From positions 1,940,701,455 to 1,940,765,454 of the forward strand of contig NC_056735.1 in assembly GCF_019279795.1 (NCBI RefSeq): 64,000 nucleotides of DNA. The letters are read 5' to 3'. Of the stretch, positions 1-12,480 are shown piece after piece. The translations under genes were made by a program, and so were the position numbers. The stretch's first letter is position 1. Every line of letters starts with the position of its first letter. Under the pieces are notes generated by a model that was not told the origin of the DNA, made no database searches, and saw only the letters and a program-made list of their open reading frames with translations. This DNA comes from Protopterus annectens (lineage: Eukaryota; Chordata; Ceratodontiformes; Protopteridae).

Positions 1-497
1 GAGAAGAAAAATTCCAACAATGCTTAGCCAAATGACAACACTCTACAGACTTGCTTGATGTAACTGCAGTCCAAATAGCAAAAAAGTAGATGGCTTCACT
101 GAATCCTACTGTAAAAAAATACAGCCAGTAGAAATTTGCTAATATAACAGCTACACATTAACAGCAGAAAGCAACACTTAGCTGCTAGGATAACAAAGTC
201 AGTAGAAACTTGGTTATATATTTACTACATAGTAACAGCAGAAGACAAAATACTTTGCCAGAATTAAACATAGTAAAATCGTATTTGTATTTTTCTAGTA
301 CAAGGTTGAACCAAAATGAAATAAACCATAGCTGTTAAAAAAATACAATAATCCAATGTACTGTACCTTATTGTAGAGTGAAGCCGCTGGATAGAGAGAA
401 CACTTGGGACAAGGGGTAGAGAAGTGACTCTGAATTTGGAGCCACACAGGCAAATGTAGTGGGGGAGCAAGGTGAGATGCAGGGAGGACCAGTATAT

Positions 498-571
<74 letters not shown>

Positions 572-772
572 CAAAAAGTATATCGAAAAAAATATATATA
601 TTCCAAAAGATATTCCAAAATAGACAGGTTTAGGGGCATAGCCTCCTTGAACACTGTCAAGATTAAAATAGATTACTTAATATCTGTGATACCTTTTTAT
701 ATCTTCATGCCCTATTTATGTAATACAACTTTGTTAAAAATGCTTTGTTAGGAGTAACTTAAATATATCTGC
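1..772. other. Unassigned AT-rich spacer with a TA microsatellite
   Basis: No coding region or known repeat could be recognised here apart from the TA tract at about 500-570. The reading frames that cross it are short and made mainly of the Tyr-Ile dipeptides that a TA repeat encodes. Confidence 0.5.
500..570. repeat. (TA)n microsatellite
   Basis: This is a run of TA dinucleotides with one CA interruption near 539. It is followed by short imperfect repeats of the word TATTCC. Confidence 0.95.
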
Positions 773-858
773 AGGAGCTTTTCTCCCCAGGCCTCAATGA
801 AAATGGACTTTGCCCAGTCAGATCTTCCCAGTCAATGAAGACAAATACATGAATAAGT
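773..858 (+). mobile_element. L2 LINE 3'-end fragment
   Basis: The stretch begins GGAGCTTTTCTCCCCAGGCC and continues with a diverged form of the 3' terminal segment seen on the L2 copies ending near 4757 and 57990 (GAGCTTTTCTCCCC, then CTCCACTGAAAATGG, then GTCAATAAATG). No coding part remains and the AATA-type tail is degenerate, so this is an old, heavily 5'-truncated insertion. Confidence 0.7.
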
Positions 859-1455
859 ATACACGTTTCAGATGAGTTATTACATTATCAAAATGTGATA
901 AATATAGACAAAGAGAACATTTGTGAGAAATCCTCCATGTGTAGTGCAAACAGAGGACATTTCTTTGTGAATGCATTGACTAGTATTAGATAATACCCAC
1001 TGTATGAAATGCATATGAAGGAAATCCCTTAGAAAGATGATATAATGCCATTGGATGGTAGTACTGTAGGCTCATAAAAATGAAAGCTGATTCTTCTGGC
1101 CTGCAAGAAGACCGGGGGTGGGGGTTACAATAAACAAACACAGGGAATTTTATTTAAAATAATAAAATGAAAAATAATATTTTTCTTTTATTAGATACAT
1201 TCTTAAACATTAGACACTGCTCACTGTTTCTGGTGTAAACAAGAAATATTAAAGGCATTTTTTATCACAGTGCCAAGTAGTCATTGCAGAGCAACTAAAT
1301 GTAAATAATTATATGGAGGAACTTTACCATTAATCTCAGCTCCCTGAATTAATAAGTCACAGAATGTTTTGACAATTGTTTACTCTTTTATGAACCATTT
1401 CACTCTCTTTGACATTTTTTATCCTTGTTTATGCAACTTACACACAAGTGTGTTA

Positions 1456-1456
<1 letters not shown>

Positions 1457-1547
<91 letters not shown>

Positions 1548-1555
1548 ATATATAA
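1457..1555. repeat. (TA)n microsatellite in duplication copy 1
   Basis: This is a long TA tract with one CA and two TT interruptions, at the position equivalent to the tract in copy 2. Confidence 0.95.
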
Positions 1556-2590
1556 ACTTAAAAAAGTGTAAGGATGAAACCCCTTAAATTGAAGGGCCTG
1601 GAGGCTTATCACCTTCAGAAACTATTGTTTAAACTTTTCTTATCACAGTTTCAGCATTGTTCAATGAGATTGCTTTGGTTATTTTTTTCTCAGCAGATTG
1701 CATATTGACAACTCATAAAGGATTCTTTAGATGAACAGTTTATTTTTGATGCTATGTTCATTACAACAGAGTTGTTGGCAATATGTCACTGTGTTGGTAC
1801 TGCATAACAGAGGCAAGTGTTTTTATTTTCTGGATGTAGGTATACCCGTGGAAACACAAGGGATAAAAAGGTTTTTTGTTTTTTTTTTTTTACTTTCTTT
1901 TCCTGTCTTTCATAAAGAAAAGAGAACAACAGGAAAATATCCAATAAAGTGCTTAGAATTTACTGTGCAGAAGTAGTATTAATGAGGATGTGAAAAAATA
2001 CAATATTAAAATATCAGTACATGAGATGACATCATCCATATAGCACACATATTATTATTTTTATAATAAATATTTGTATTCATTATTTGCAAATACAAAA
2101 CATCTGCTACACAAAAACAGAGTTCCAACATAGGCCATCACATGCTACACAAATCACATGTGTTATATACACTGCAATATCAGTATTGCATCAAGGTATA
2201 GCAATGAACAGTTTAGTATGACCAATTCTGGCCAATTTATTATGGACACTATTATGACCATGTACAAACTACTCTATGAGGTATCACACTCACTTAAGCT
2301 TCCCATGCTACCCCCTTCCCTTACCAAAATTCCATTGCTTAAACATTAGGCACTGCTCACTGTTTCTGGTGTAAACAAGAAATATTAAAGGGCTTTTTTA
2401 TCACAGTGCCAAGTAGTCATTGCAGAGCAACTAAATGTAAATAATTATATGGAGGAACTTTACCATTAATCTCAGCTCCCTGAATTAATGTCACAGAATG
2501 TTTTGACAATTGTTTACTCTTTTATGAACCATTTCACTCTCTTTGACATTTGTTATCCTTGTTTATGCAACTTACACACAAGTGTGTTAG

Positions 2591-2593
2591 TAT

Positions 2594-2658
<65 letters not shown>
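2591..2658. repeat. (TA)n microsatellite in duplication copy 2
   Basis: This TA tract is shorter and purer than its partner in copy 1, which suggests length change after the duplication. Confidence 0.95.
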
Positions 2659-2659
<1 letters not shown>

Positions 2660-3565
2660 TAACTTAAAAAAAGTGTAAGGATAAAACCCCTGAAATTGAA
2701 GGGCCTGGAGGCTTATCACCTTCAGAAACTAGTGTTTAAACTTTTCTTATCACAGTTTCAGCATTGTTCAATGAGATTGCTTTGGTTATTTTTTTCTCAG
2801 CAGATTGCATATTGACAACTCATAAAGGATTCTTTAGATGAACAGTTTATTTTTGATGCTATGTTCATTACAACAGAGTCGTTGGCAATATGTCACTGTG
2901 TTGGTACTGCATAACAGAGGCAAGTGTTTTTATTTTCTGGATGTAGGTATACCCGTGGAAACACAAGGGATAAAAACTTTTTTTTTTTTTTTTTTTTACT
3001 TTCTTTATCTGTCTTTCATAAAGAAAAGAGAACAGCAAGAAAATATCCAATAAAGTGCTTAGAATTTACTGTGCAGACGTAGTATTAATGAGGATGTGAA
3101 AAAATGCAGTATTAAAATATCAGTACATGAGATGACATCATGCATATAGCACACATATTATTATTTTTATAATAAATATTTGTATTCATTATTTGCAAAT
3201 ACAAAGCATCTGCTACACAAAAACAGAGTTCCAACATAAGCCATCACATGCTACACAAATCACATGTTTTATATACATTGCAATATCAGTATTGCATCAA
3301 GGTATAGCAATGAACAGTTTAGTATGACCAATTCTGGCCAATTTATTATGGACACTATTATGACCATGTACAAACTACTCTATGAGGTATCACACTCACT
3401 TAAGCTTCCCATGCTACCCCCTTCCCTTACCAAAATTCCATTGCTTAAACATTAGGCACTGCTCACTGTTTCTGGTGTAAACAAGAAATATTAAAGGGCT
3501 TTTTTATCACAGTGCCAAGTAGTCATTGCAGAACAACTAAATGTAAATAATTATATGGAGGAACT

Positions 3566-4757
3566 CCAACTTTATAGAGGCTTGGTTCTTAAAATGTTGC
3601 CTCCTTTTGAACGCCAAAAAGACCAAGCCCTTACTCTTTACACCTAACAGTAAATCCCCCCCAATAGATTTCTCAATCAAATCCAAAAATGGCACCCTTA
3701 TATCCCCTGACTCTACCACCAAACTTCTAGGAGTCACAATTGACAATAACCTTACTTTTGATAACCATATTAATATCACCATTAAATCAGTTAATAGAAA
3801 ATTGGGCTCTTTATATAGAATAAAACACTTTTTAACTCCAGCACCAGAACCACAATTGCCCACTCCCATTTAATCTCAACCCTTCTTTATGCTTCACCCA
3901 TTTACACTAACCTAAAAAAAAATCTTGCCAAACTAGCTAACTCCTATAATAATATAGTCAGATTTGCCACTGGGAATCCATTTAGAACTCACCATTGTCA
4001 GAACTTAAAGCAACTAGATTGCCTAGAACTAAAAACATATATTGATATTTCCCCAACTTACCATTGTTCACAGGTTATTTTACCAACCTAACAACACTCC
4101 TGTACTTTCTAACCCAATTACCTCCTATAGTATATCTGAACTCCTTACGCTCTTCTAGCAAACTCCTGGCTACCATAAGCAAGTCTAATAACCTGGCTGG
4201 TGATTCCTTGTTCTCCAACACTGCTGGAAAAACTAGAACCTTCTGCCAACTGATCTAACTTTACTACCCTCTCTTCCGCTCTTTAAACAAAGGCTTAAGA
4301 AACATTTTAAAACACACTGGCTATGCCCCTCTTGTAACCCTGACTAATCTTCTGCTTTCACTATTGTTACCTCTTCACTGGCTACCTCTTCCCTGTCTCC
4401 TTTCAGTATTCAAACCTCCTTACCTTCCTAAAATACCTATAATCACTAGTAAACTAAATGTACTTATGAATTTAATCTTGTATGTAATGTGCATTAACTC
4501 AGATGACATAATGTAAAGTGACTATTCCTATATTGTATATTGATTAGAATTAAGTATACTTTTTTTTCTTTTCTCTCCTCATTCATAGTGAGTTTTTAGT
4601 ATTTTAACTTCCTTTCTTTGTTTAATTATGCATGAGATACAGTGGTGTGTTACTACTGGAGCTTTTCTCCCCGGACCTCCACTGAAAATGGAAATATATC
4701 CAGTTGGACTAGCCTGGTCAATAAATGTAAAATAAATAAAATAAAATAAATAAATCA
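3566..4757 (+). mobile_element. L2-clade LINE, 5'-truncated, with 3' tail
   Basis: The plus strand encodes the end of an L2 reverse transcriptase: NAKKTKPLLF, then TKLLGVTIDNNLTFDNHI, then RKLGSLYRIKHFL within 3607-3873. The frame then breaks repeatedly, but remnants of the C-terminal region (LFKQRLKKHFK near 4280) are readable. The element ends with the L2 terminal block GGAGCTTTTCTCCCC at about 4660 and an (AATAA)n tail to 4757. It interrupts the third copy of the 1.1-kb duplication. The endonuclease and the RT catalytic motifs are absent, so this is a dead 5'-truncated copy. Confidence 0.85.
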
Positions 4758-6319
4758 CAATGCTTAGGGCCTCCTATCTCCTTCTACTCTTCTGCTTCTG
4801 CATCTATTTTGAAATACTGCGGTAGAAATTCAGCTATGGCTTTGAATTTCATACATTTTTCTATGGCATTAAAATTCATAAAATGTATGATCTTGAATTC
4901 AACATATACATATAATGATGGTAAACAGCAGCTTTCGCATTCCACATCACAGAAGAATTTGTACAAAACACAACGTAATAATAACATATGATAGCTGTAG
5001 CACATTTATTTTAAAATGGCCTTCAGTTCTATAGAGTATTAGATGTGTATGCATTTGAACTCCTTATCTGTTGCTGATATTTATCACAGCATTTCAGTTA
5101 ATGTCCAGTTCATACTGAACTGCTTTCTATTTATCAGTTATAAAAATGTACAAAAATCTTCATTATCATCTTACCACACAAGTATAATATATTTCATCTA
5201 GCATAACTACCAGAAATAGAAAAATATCACTGTTTCTCTAATACAGTATAAATTATGCAAGAAGTACAGTAAAGCATTCACTATATCACAAAAATACTTG
5301 GTGTTCACAGTAATAGCACTGCACATACTGCGGACATTTTCTTCCTCTCAATGTATTGACATTGCTGAAATGTGCTTTCATATTGAATCCTATTAAAGAT
5401 TTTCCATCCCTATGAATTACAGGATACTGATGCTTACGGATTTGATGAGACACAGTATTCTCTCACCACAGGTAATTACACTGAAATTCCAGTGTTTGTT
5501 GCATCTTCTGAATGCAGCTTCAGTAGCATGCTGGCAAGCTGATGGGTTAGATATGTCTTAGCAGAAGCAACATCTTTTAACACAGTCAGCTGCAAAAAAT
5601 CTTCAGCAAAAGCATAATAAAAATGGCAAAGTGAGGCAAATGCGAAGAAGCCTTATGGGTGAAGAAAAATTGAATTTCAAAAAATGAAAGTGCTGCCTCT
5701 GACCAGGCATACAATTTTTTTTTTAATGTAGAAATGTGGTACAGACATACTTCATTTAAAAAGAAACGTTTCATTAAAATACTTTTTAAACAAATTTTGA
5801 AAGATACCATATTTGTTTATCGGACATGATACCAAATTTTGAAAATTATGAACATCAACAAGTAAAACAATAGTTAAGTTGCTGTGTTATTCTGACAGAA
5901 GCAAAGCTAGGGCAGGGTGAAGGGAGCAGCAACTCTGGTCAGATTGACAAGGTATGATTGGCATATGCAGACCAGACAGTACTGGACTTGTGGTCAGGGT
6001 TGAAGCACTTTAGCTTTTCATGTGTAGTATTTTGTTGTAACAAGCCATGTTACATTTTTTTTTTCAGCTGGGAGAGAACCATTTTTTATCCTCAGCTTAC
6101 AGAGCACAGGACACCAGAATACTTAGTTACTCTTTGACTGTCTGTACGTAATGACTAGTTTTCTTGGCCAAACTGTGACATATACAGTGCACTCTTGGGC
6201 TAAAACTGAGAGTTCACAGCTAGATAGCTAGGAAGATATTGACTATATATAATAATTGGTATTTAGGGTCCAATTGTGAAATATTTGGTGCACTCTTGTA
6301 ATAAAGCTAAACATACAAA
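4758..6319. other. Unassigned spacer
   Basis: No protein family, RNA gene or known repeat could be recognised. A weak internal repetition is visible near the end: GTGCACTCTTG with similar surroundings occurs near 6187 and 6289, which suggests a small, decayed tandem duplication of roughly 105 bp. Confidence 0.45.
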
Positions 6320-6434
6320 GTTAGATGGCTAAGCATTTATTGATGCATAGAACCACTGAGCAGGAAGAGAAAAGGTACAAAAAAGGTTTTGCATATGGAT
6401 GTATGATGACTTGCAAATGATGACACTCGGTATA
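6320..6434 (+). repeat. Direct-repeat module flanking Harbinger copy A (left)
   Basis: The segment shares GTTAGATGGCTAAGCA, AGGTACAAAAAAGGT and ACTTGCAAATGATGACAC with 8276-8383, with a few substitutions and small gaps. The two modules sit in direct orientation on either side of the Harbinger transposase remnant. They could be part of the transposon or of an older duplicated sequence. Confidence 0.5.
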
Positions 6435-6950
6435 ACAAAAGCAAATTGACATGCAAAGGAAGATGAGGAAGAGCAGGTGACAATTCAGTCACCAGTCATG
6501 AAGTTACACAAGCAGTTGTGTCTGAGCAAAAAGACAAAAATACACCAAAATTTGTAGGGAGGCAAACAATAACATACTTCAGGCAGCTGCTATGATCACA
6601 CAACAACATTTATTAACACTACTTGCATTGTCAAATTGCATAACGGAGTAGTGATACCAGCTAAAGTGCTACTAGCAAAGTCTGTCTTGACAACAGCTGG
6701 CAGACCAGAAACCCAAGAAACTTTAAAGTTATCATGCCAGTGTATACCAGTACTTATATGGCTTTTATCCTTTTAGCTACATGGACTTTTTAGAGACAAA
6801 CTGAGGATACAATGGGTATACTGCAGGCATTAATGTTATTCAATAAATAACTGTCACATGCGGGAAAGTACATCTTCTTGTTCAGAATGGGATGGGAGAC
6901 AGCTACTGCCATGCTTGACTTTTAAGTTATCACCCACATCCCTGAAGACC

Positions 6951-7556
6951 GGGTGTATATTATAACATTAAAGTTGCAAAACTTTGAATGTTATAATATT
7001 GAACCCACTACATCGAAGGATGAAAATAGGGAAGCCCTGGAACATTGAATTTTTACCTAGGGCAAGAGTTTGGTGGGCTGTTCCATGGCTTCACTATTTC
7101 CTCCACTGTGGTGCGATAGTTACGGACCTTAGGGTTAGGGTGCGGGTTAAGGTAAGTGGATAAGTAGGAATGTATGTATGGTTTAGTGCAGGGTTAGAAG
7201 TAGGGTTTTGTTAAGTGTATGTGTGTGTATTAATTAGTTTGTTTGCGTATAGTTTCATATGGTAAGTGTGTGATAGTTACGGACCTTAGGGTTAGGGTGC
7301 GGGTTAAGGTTAGTGGATAGATAGAAATGTATGTACGGTTTAGTGTAGGGTTAGAAGTAGGGTTTTGTTAAGTGTATGTGTGTGGTTTATTTATTTTGGT
7401 GTGCTTGTGTTGTGTGTATGTTTCTTGGAACAGCACATTTTTTCCCCTGGGAAAAAAATTGCTATTCTGAGTGTTCGATGTTATCATATTTCGAAATTCC
7501 AAGTTCGAGCTTATGGTGTTCGATATTTTGGAATTTCGAATATATGATATAGACCC
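6951..7556. mobile_element. MITE1: 606-bp foldback element with 8-bp target duplication
   Basis: The element starts GGGTGTATATT and ends ATATAGACCC, so its termini are inverted. The flanks TGAAGACC (6943-6950) and TGAAGATC (7557-7564) form an 8-bp duplication with one mismatch. Removing the element and one flank restores the Harbinger frame IPED-LGAIDC, which confirms the boundaries. Inside are words such as TTCGATATTTTGGAATTTCG near the right end, the core CACTGTGGTGCGAT shared with MITE2, and an internal 157-bp tandem duplication. No transposase is present. Confidence 0.8.
7115..7382 (+). repeat. 157-bp internal tandem duplication within MITE1
   Basis: GATAGTTACGGACCTTAGGG occurs at 7115 and again at 7272, followed in both copies by GTGCGGGTTAAGG and later by GGGTTAGAAGTAGGG. 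The second copy is incomplete. The two copies differ at only a few sites. Confidence 0.85.
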
Positions 7557-8275
7557 TGAAGATCTGGGAGCTATAGATTGCATGCAAGTGGCAATTAAAA
7601 CACCAACTGGTGCTCATGAATATCATTACATTTTAAAAGGAAAACTACTATTCTATCAACAACCAGGTAGTGAATAGTATGCAGTGGTTCATAAGCATGT
7701 TAACTGTACCCTTGATTGACACTTTTGGCATAGAAGTGAACTATAGTGCCACTTCTTTCACTATGACATTTCACAGGACAACCTGGTAGGTAAATGTAGG
7801 AAGAGTGATGCACCCACATATCTAAAGTCACCAATGGTATATCTACATGTCTCACACTCAGTGCCCCCTCAAATACCTGCCATATGTTGCAGATATTGCA
7901 AGATTCCCCCTGGAATCCTGGTTGGTGATGGTAGTACAGAGTATATCAGTATAACATTACCCTTGACCAAACCTTCAGTATAGTAAAGCATGCATTCTGC
8001 TTGCTTAAAAACTCATCTCTGTTGCCTAGATGCATCTGGGTAGGATCGCAATTGAACCCATTCACAGCCTTTCAGAACTTTGTAGTTTGCTGCATGCTGC
8101 ACTATATGATTCTGAGGAAACAAGCAGTGCAACCATTATATGGACTTTTCACACCACATTTTCAATAGCAAGACCCATTGCAATGTAAAGCAGAATGATA
8201 GAACAGGGCAGATAGGGGTGCACATGTATTACGATAATACAGCTTGCAGTTCTGCTTAGAAATTGAGCAAGTATG

Positions 8276-8383
8276 GTTAGATAGCCAAGCAGTTACAAAT
8301 AACCACAAAGCAACAGGCAAAAAAGTACAAAAAAGGTAGGCAAATAAACATAATAACGACTTGCAAATGATGACACTTGGTAT
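8276..8383 (+). repeat. Direct-repeat module flanking Harbinger copy A (right)
   Basis: This is the partner of the module at 6320-6434. It carries GTTAGATAGCCAAGCA, AAGTACAAAAAAGGT and ACTTGCAAATGATGACAC in the same order. Confidence 0.5.
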
Positions 8384-9399
8384 CTCCTGGGAGACAATGA
8401 AGTGCTGAGACAATGGGATTGTTTTTCTCCTGCAGTCTGTGGTGGCATACACTCCATCCATAGCCTCTTCTAGAGCATACTTCAGTGATGAAATTGTTGG
8501 AGAGAGACAGCAACCTGTTTTCTGCACCATATCCTCTCAGATGGAAATCATGTACAATATGTGAGGAATCTGGTGCAGCAACAACATAGCTGTTTTCATC
8601 TGTACATGTGTCTGGGAAAGCACTGACACAGAGATGTTTACACTATTAGAGGATGCAGGTCTACTGGTCAACAAAGGCAGAGGCATGGGTCATGGTGAGA
8701 GGAGCATTTGTGCTATAAATGTTTTGTTTTCTGTCATGATAAGGGCATAATAGTAGAGTCCATGCAGTGTGGTCACCATAATGGCTGAATGTAGCACCTC
8801 AAGATATTTTGCTTTGCTTGTCAAGAAAGAAAATCTCTGTAATTGACAGCACTGCCACTGCTTCTGCTGGACATGTGGTCACAGACCCTTGCAGCACATC
8901 TGATGTGCAGATGTCCATTGTTTGTCAGGTTAACATATGTACATGAGCATGAAACTGTAGCAAACTATTTGGCAAGTACCAACCTCTGCATTCTTAAGAA
9001 AAAAGTTGTAGTGAGAGGATTTCTTTTTTTTTCCCTAAAGCAAACAAATTCATGCTAGTTCACTCTGCTCCATAAAACTAAATTCTAAGTAGACTGGAAA
9101 TTTCCCTTCTAGCACTATCACTCTTTTTTTAACACTAAGCCTAAAAGAGTATCTTAAACTGATAACCTTCTCCTCAAATGTCCCCTACTGCTTGACTTCC
9201 ACAAGCACTGTGGCCTATAGATCTCCTTCTCTCGTGTTCTACGTAGTCCCCTCTTCTTTGAAGCTATAACTCCTATGCTAATTTTTATCTTCCTTGCAGT
9301 AGAAAACTGTAAATCCTTCATTCTCTGCAGATTATTTATTCTTCCTCCTATTTCTTCAAACTGCCTATTCAGTAACTTTTAAACTGTAGGCATATACCA
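8384..9399. other. Unassigned spacer
   Basis: No protein family or known repeat was recognised. The open frame on the minus strand at 8162-8530 overlaps the direct-repeat module and shows no domain. From roughly 9090 the plus strand becomes C- and T-rich like the 5' region of the following L2, so that element may begin here. Confidence 0.4.
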
Positions 9400-12300
9400 T
9401 TGCTCTTGTATCTTTTTTCAAGAGCTGACTACAACAGTGCTGATGTTTACCTGCAGGCATATAGGTTTAAAGATATGATATCTTTTCATCTCAGAAGCCT
9501 GCTTTACTCACTCTCACTGCACTTGGGATCACTCTGTTCCCCTTCCCTACCCCCAATTCCGACCAACCCAGTTACAACTACTTATACAGCATCTGAAACC
9601 TCTCCGACAATCACATCTAAATCAATTACTTTTTAACAGCAACCCATTGCCCCACACTCCACATCCTAGTCTAATCACTTCAAACAATTACCACTATCAC
9701 ACACTTACACCTCACTAATCACTCACAGTGCACTCTGCATAACAACCACACTTAATCCAAATTAATTCTCATAAGCAGAAGAGCACTTTTTCCCCAATCT
9801 ACACAAATACAATTCTAATCTTCCTCATCCTTTCCACACTGCTGTTAAGAATACTTACTTATGCCACATTCTACCGCGCACCACTGCCATCACAGCACCT
9901 TATCTTTATTAACACAGGGCTCCCAGACTACAACTCAACAATCTCCAACCACAAAATAACATCACGAGTCTACCATATAAAAACTCAAACATTACTAAAA
10001 TACAAATACATGAAAATTATATCAACCCAACTAAAATAACCTTCAACAAATAAACTTAAAAAATTGTGTCACTACCTTCAGTCCTTTACCACTCTCACCT
10101 TATGCAGTGACATATACCCAAACCCAGGCACCTCCTGTCAGACCGTACATACACCCAATGTAAAAAAAGCCACATACCTCAGCCCACATAACCTACCATG
10201 ATTCAAAACAAAAATCTACTCATAACGCACATAAACCTTAGAATCCTCTATAACCGACTTCCAGAGCTACATGCATGCATTGCAAAACACAGCCCAGGCT
10301 TACTGATCACCACTGAAACCTGGCTAAAACCCAACACCAAGAATGAAGAGATTTTTCCACCAGGTAACACTATATTAAATCATGATAGACCAAAAAGAAA
10401 TATCTGGAGGGGTTGCAATATTCTAATCCCTACAACTCTGCATATATCATTGTAGCCACCCCAAATTTGGCAATGCTGAAATTATTATCACTCTCCTGCA
10501 ACTCAATATTCACAAGCGTATCTGGATCAATGCCATATATATTCTCCCTGGGAACAATATCCCAACACTTGAAGACATCCTTCATTGTATCTCCAGTAAT
10601 ATAAGAAAATAAATCATAATACTAGGCAATGCCAGCAAATACTACCTAATCTTAACTCTGACTCCATTAGCAACTCTATCAGTCTTAGTAATTCCTGTTA
10701 AATCCTTACCTCCCCCACCAGAATTTGCACATACAGAAATCAAAAAACAATAATGTACTTGTTCCTAACCTCATCACCACCAAAATAAACACTACTGGCT
10801 GTCTTCCAGATGCCATTAATGACAATCTCCCTACTTTCACTACCAGACAAGCCAACAAAGCTCCTAGAAAAACTGCATTTAAACAAGTATACAAACTAAC
10901 AAGTTTCAGTAAAGATATCTTTGTGAACAACCTCCTCCAATGTAATTAGAATACACTAACGAATGTAACACTAGATTATGCTGATGCACTATTTCAGTAA
11001 CACAATACTTAACATAGTCAATGAGCTATCTCCTTCTATAATAAAAAAAGATTAAAAAATAACCCTGGCCCATTCCTCACTAAAGCAACTAGGCATCTCA
11101 TGCTGAACAGAAATAAAGCCTGAAAACCATGGAGCAAAGGTCAAATGCAACAAAAATGGCAAATTGTTGGACAACTTAGAAATCAAGGTAAGCAGAATGT
11201 CAAAAGTGACAAAACCAACTACTTTCACTTACCACAAAGAAAGCATCATCAAAGCATCAAACAATTCTGGACTTCTATAAGAGCACTACTGTACTCTGGG
11301 CAATATACCATCACACCTCCTACCACCAATAACAACAGTGACCCTGTAGCCATCAAGTTTAATAACCACTTCACTCATTTGGTCCTCTCTCTACTTAAAA
11401 CTAAACCTCAGTCTTCCCACCTCATCCCTATCATCTTCAACACAACACCTCTCTGTCTCCTTTTAGGCTGTAGCAACTTCAATGATCAAAAAATATATCT
11501 GACAGCTAAAAACAACAGCTCCTGCAGCCAACAATCTACTACCAGAATACCCCAAAACAGGAGCAGATGCACTGACATACCAAGTCGCAATATTTTTATC
11601 AATCCATCACAGAAAACTATATACTGTATGTCTGGTAAAAATCTCACCAAATATCATGACAGAAGGGTGGAAATTCTATTGACTCCTCCAGCTATAGGCC
11701 CATACCAATTCTTTCCCCTCTCCAAATATTAGAAAATCACATACATTCCCAACTAGTAATCTAACTCACCAACAACAGTCTCCTGTCTCCCACACAACAT
11801 GGGTCATGACCTCACTACAGCACAACAACTGCAGTGCTTAGTTCCAATGAAAACATAAAAAACAACAGAAATAATGGCCACCAAGTAGTCTCTCTTTTCC
11901 TAGACTTGACAAAATCATTTGACACAATATCCTATAAACATCTAATTAAAATGAACTAGCATCATGACCCTTAACTGATTCATCTCTTTCTTGGTTCATC
12001 AACTGTCTCTCTCTCTAACAGAATGCAAGCTAGAAAATGTAAACAAGAACTATCTTCTTTGTTTACCATCACGGTCATTACACCACAAGGCTCAGTACTG
12101 GACCCTGTTATTTGTAGCATCTTCACAAACAACCTACATAAAGCCAGCAAAAGTGCCTCCATAGTGGAATAAGCTGATGTTGCCACCTTAATATGCTGTG
12201 CTCCAAGCCTTCCAATACTTAAGAAAATGGCACAAGAAACGTTCACCTCCATTAAGTCAGAGGTGCCATCTCAACCATTAATGATAAATGTGCGGGAAAA

Positions 12301-12480
12301 AAGAAACAATGCTATTTGCTTTCGAATCTGCACCAGCAACAATCAGTCTTTTAGTATTGCCTCAACAAACAACAGCATTATTGAAGCCAAATATAACTCA
12401 AATGTCTTAGGCATCATAATAGACAGTAACTTAAAGTTTGACTTACATTTTACCCACTCCATCAAATAAAATCATTTTAC
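9400..12480 (+). mobile_element. L2-clade LINE, decayed but nearly full length
   Basis: Pieces of an L2 polyprotein appear in order on the plus strand. The apurinic-type endonuclease start is at 10198-10440 (ITHINLRILYNRLPELHA, then LLITTETWLKPNTKNEEI). Connecting fragments lie at 11145-11732. RT motif A is at about 11897 (LFLDLTKSFDTISYKHLI), followed by PQGSVLDP and a damaged motif C (ADVATLICC near 12171). The post-catalytic block NVLGIIIDSNLKFDLHFTHS is at 12398-12457. Many stops and frameshifts show that it is inactive. The 5' edge is uncertain and no L2 3' tail is visible, because the sequence changes into the foldback at 12725. Confidence 0.8.

Larger units (their letters stand above)
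1209..3565. repeat. Tandem duplication of a 1.1-kb unit (two copies plus a stub)
   Basis: The segment starting ATTAGACACTGCTCACTG at 1209 recurs at 2345 and 3451 as ATTAGGCACTGCTCACTG. Copy 1 covers 1209-2344 (1,136 bp) and copy 2 covers 2345-3450 (1,106 bp). A third copy keeps only about 115 bp before an L2 fragment replaces it. The copies are nearly identical. Their length difference lies mostly in the internal TA tracts (1457-1555 and 2591-2658) and the poly-T tracts near 1870 and 2978. Reading frames shared by the copies, such as 2158-2349 and 3264-3455, are explained by the recent duplication and carry no recognisable domain. Confidence 0.9.
6921..8135 (+). pseudogene. PIF/Harbinger transposase remnant, copy A
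   Basis: The Harbinger family transposase is a DDE nuclease, and several of its usual blocks can be read in broken frames. The sequence before MITE1 reads ITHIPED and continues after it as LGAIDCMQVAIKTPTGAHEY (7561-7620), matching the family block around the first catalytic Asp (GAIDCTHVAI). Weaker blocks follow: PGILVGDG at 7905-7930 (family GDSGYPL region), LKTHLCCLDASG at 8004-8040 (family LK.RFRCLD.SGG) and FVVCCMLHYMILRKQ at 8079-8123 (family ACCVLHNI). Stops and frameshifts separate the blocks. The N-terminal part was not recognised, and neither were terminal inverted repeats. The order and spacing of blocks support the call more than any single one does. Confidence 0.65.

Noticed and set aside
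2158-3455. A 63-codon frame conserved between 2158-2349 and 3264-3455
   Set aside because: The conservation follows from the recent tandem duplication, and non-coding sequence around it is equally conserved.
7129-7140. Telomere-like TTAGGGTTAGGG, repeated at 7286
   Set aside because: Only two units occur each time and they lie inside the 157-bp duplication of MITE1, so chance is sufficient.
8162-8530. A 122-codon minus-strand frame
   Set aside because: No domain is visible, and part of it overlaps the direct-repeat module shared with 6320-6434.
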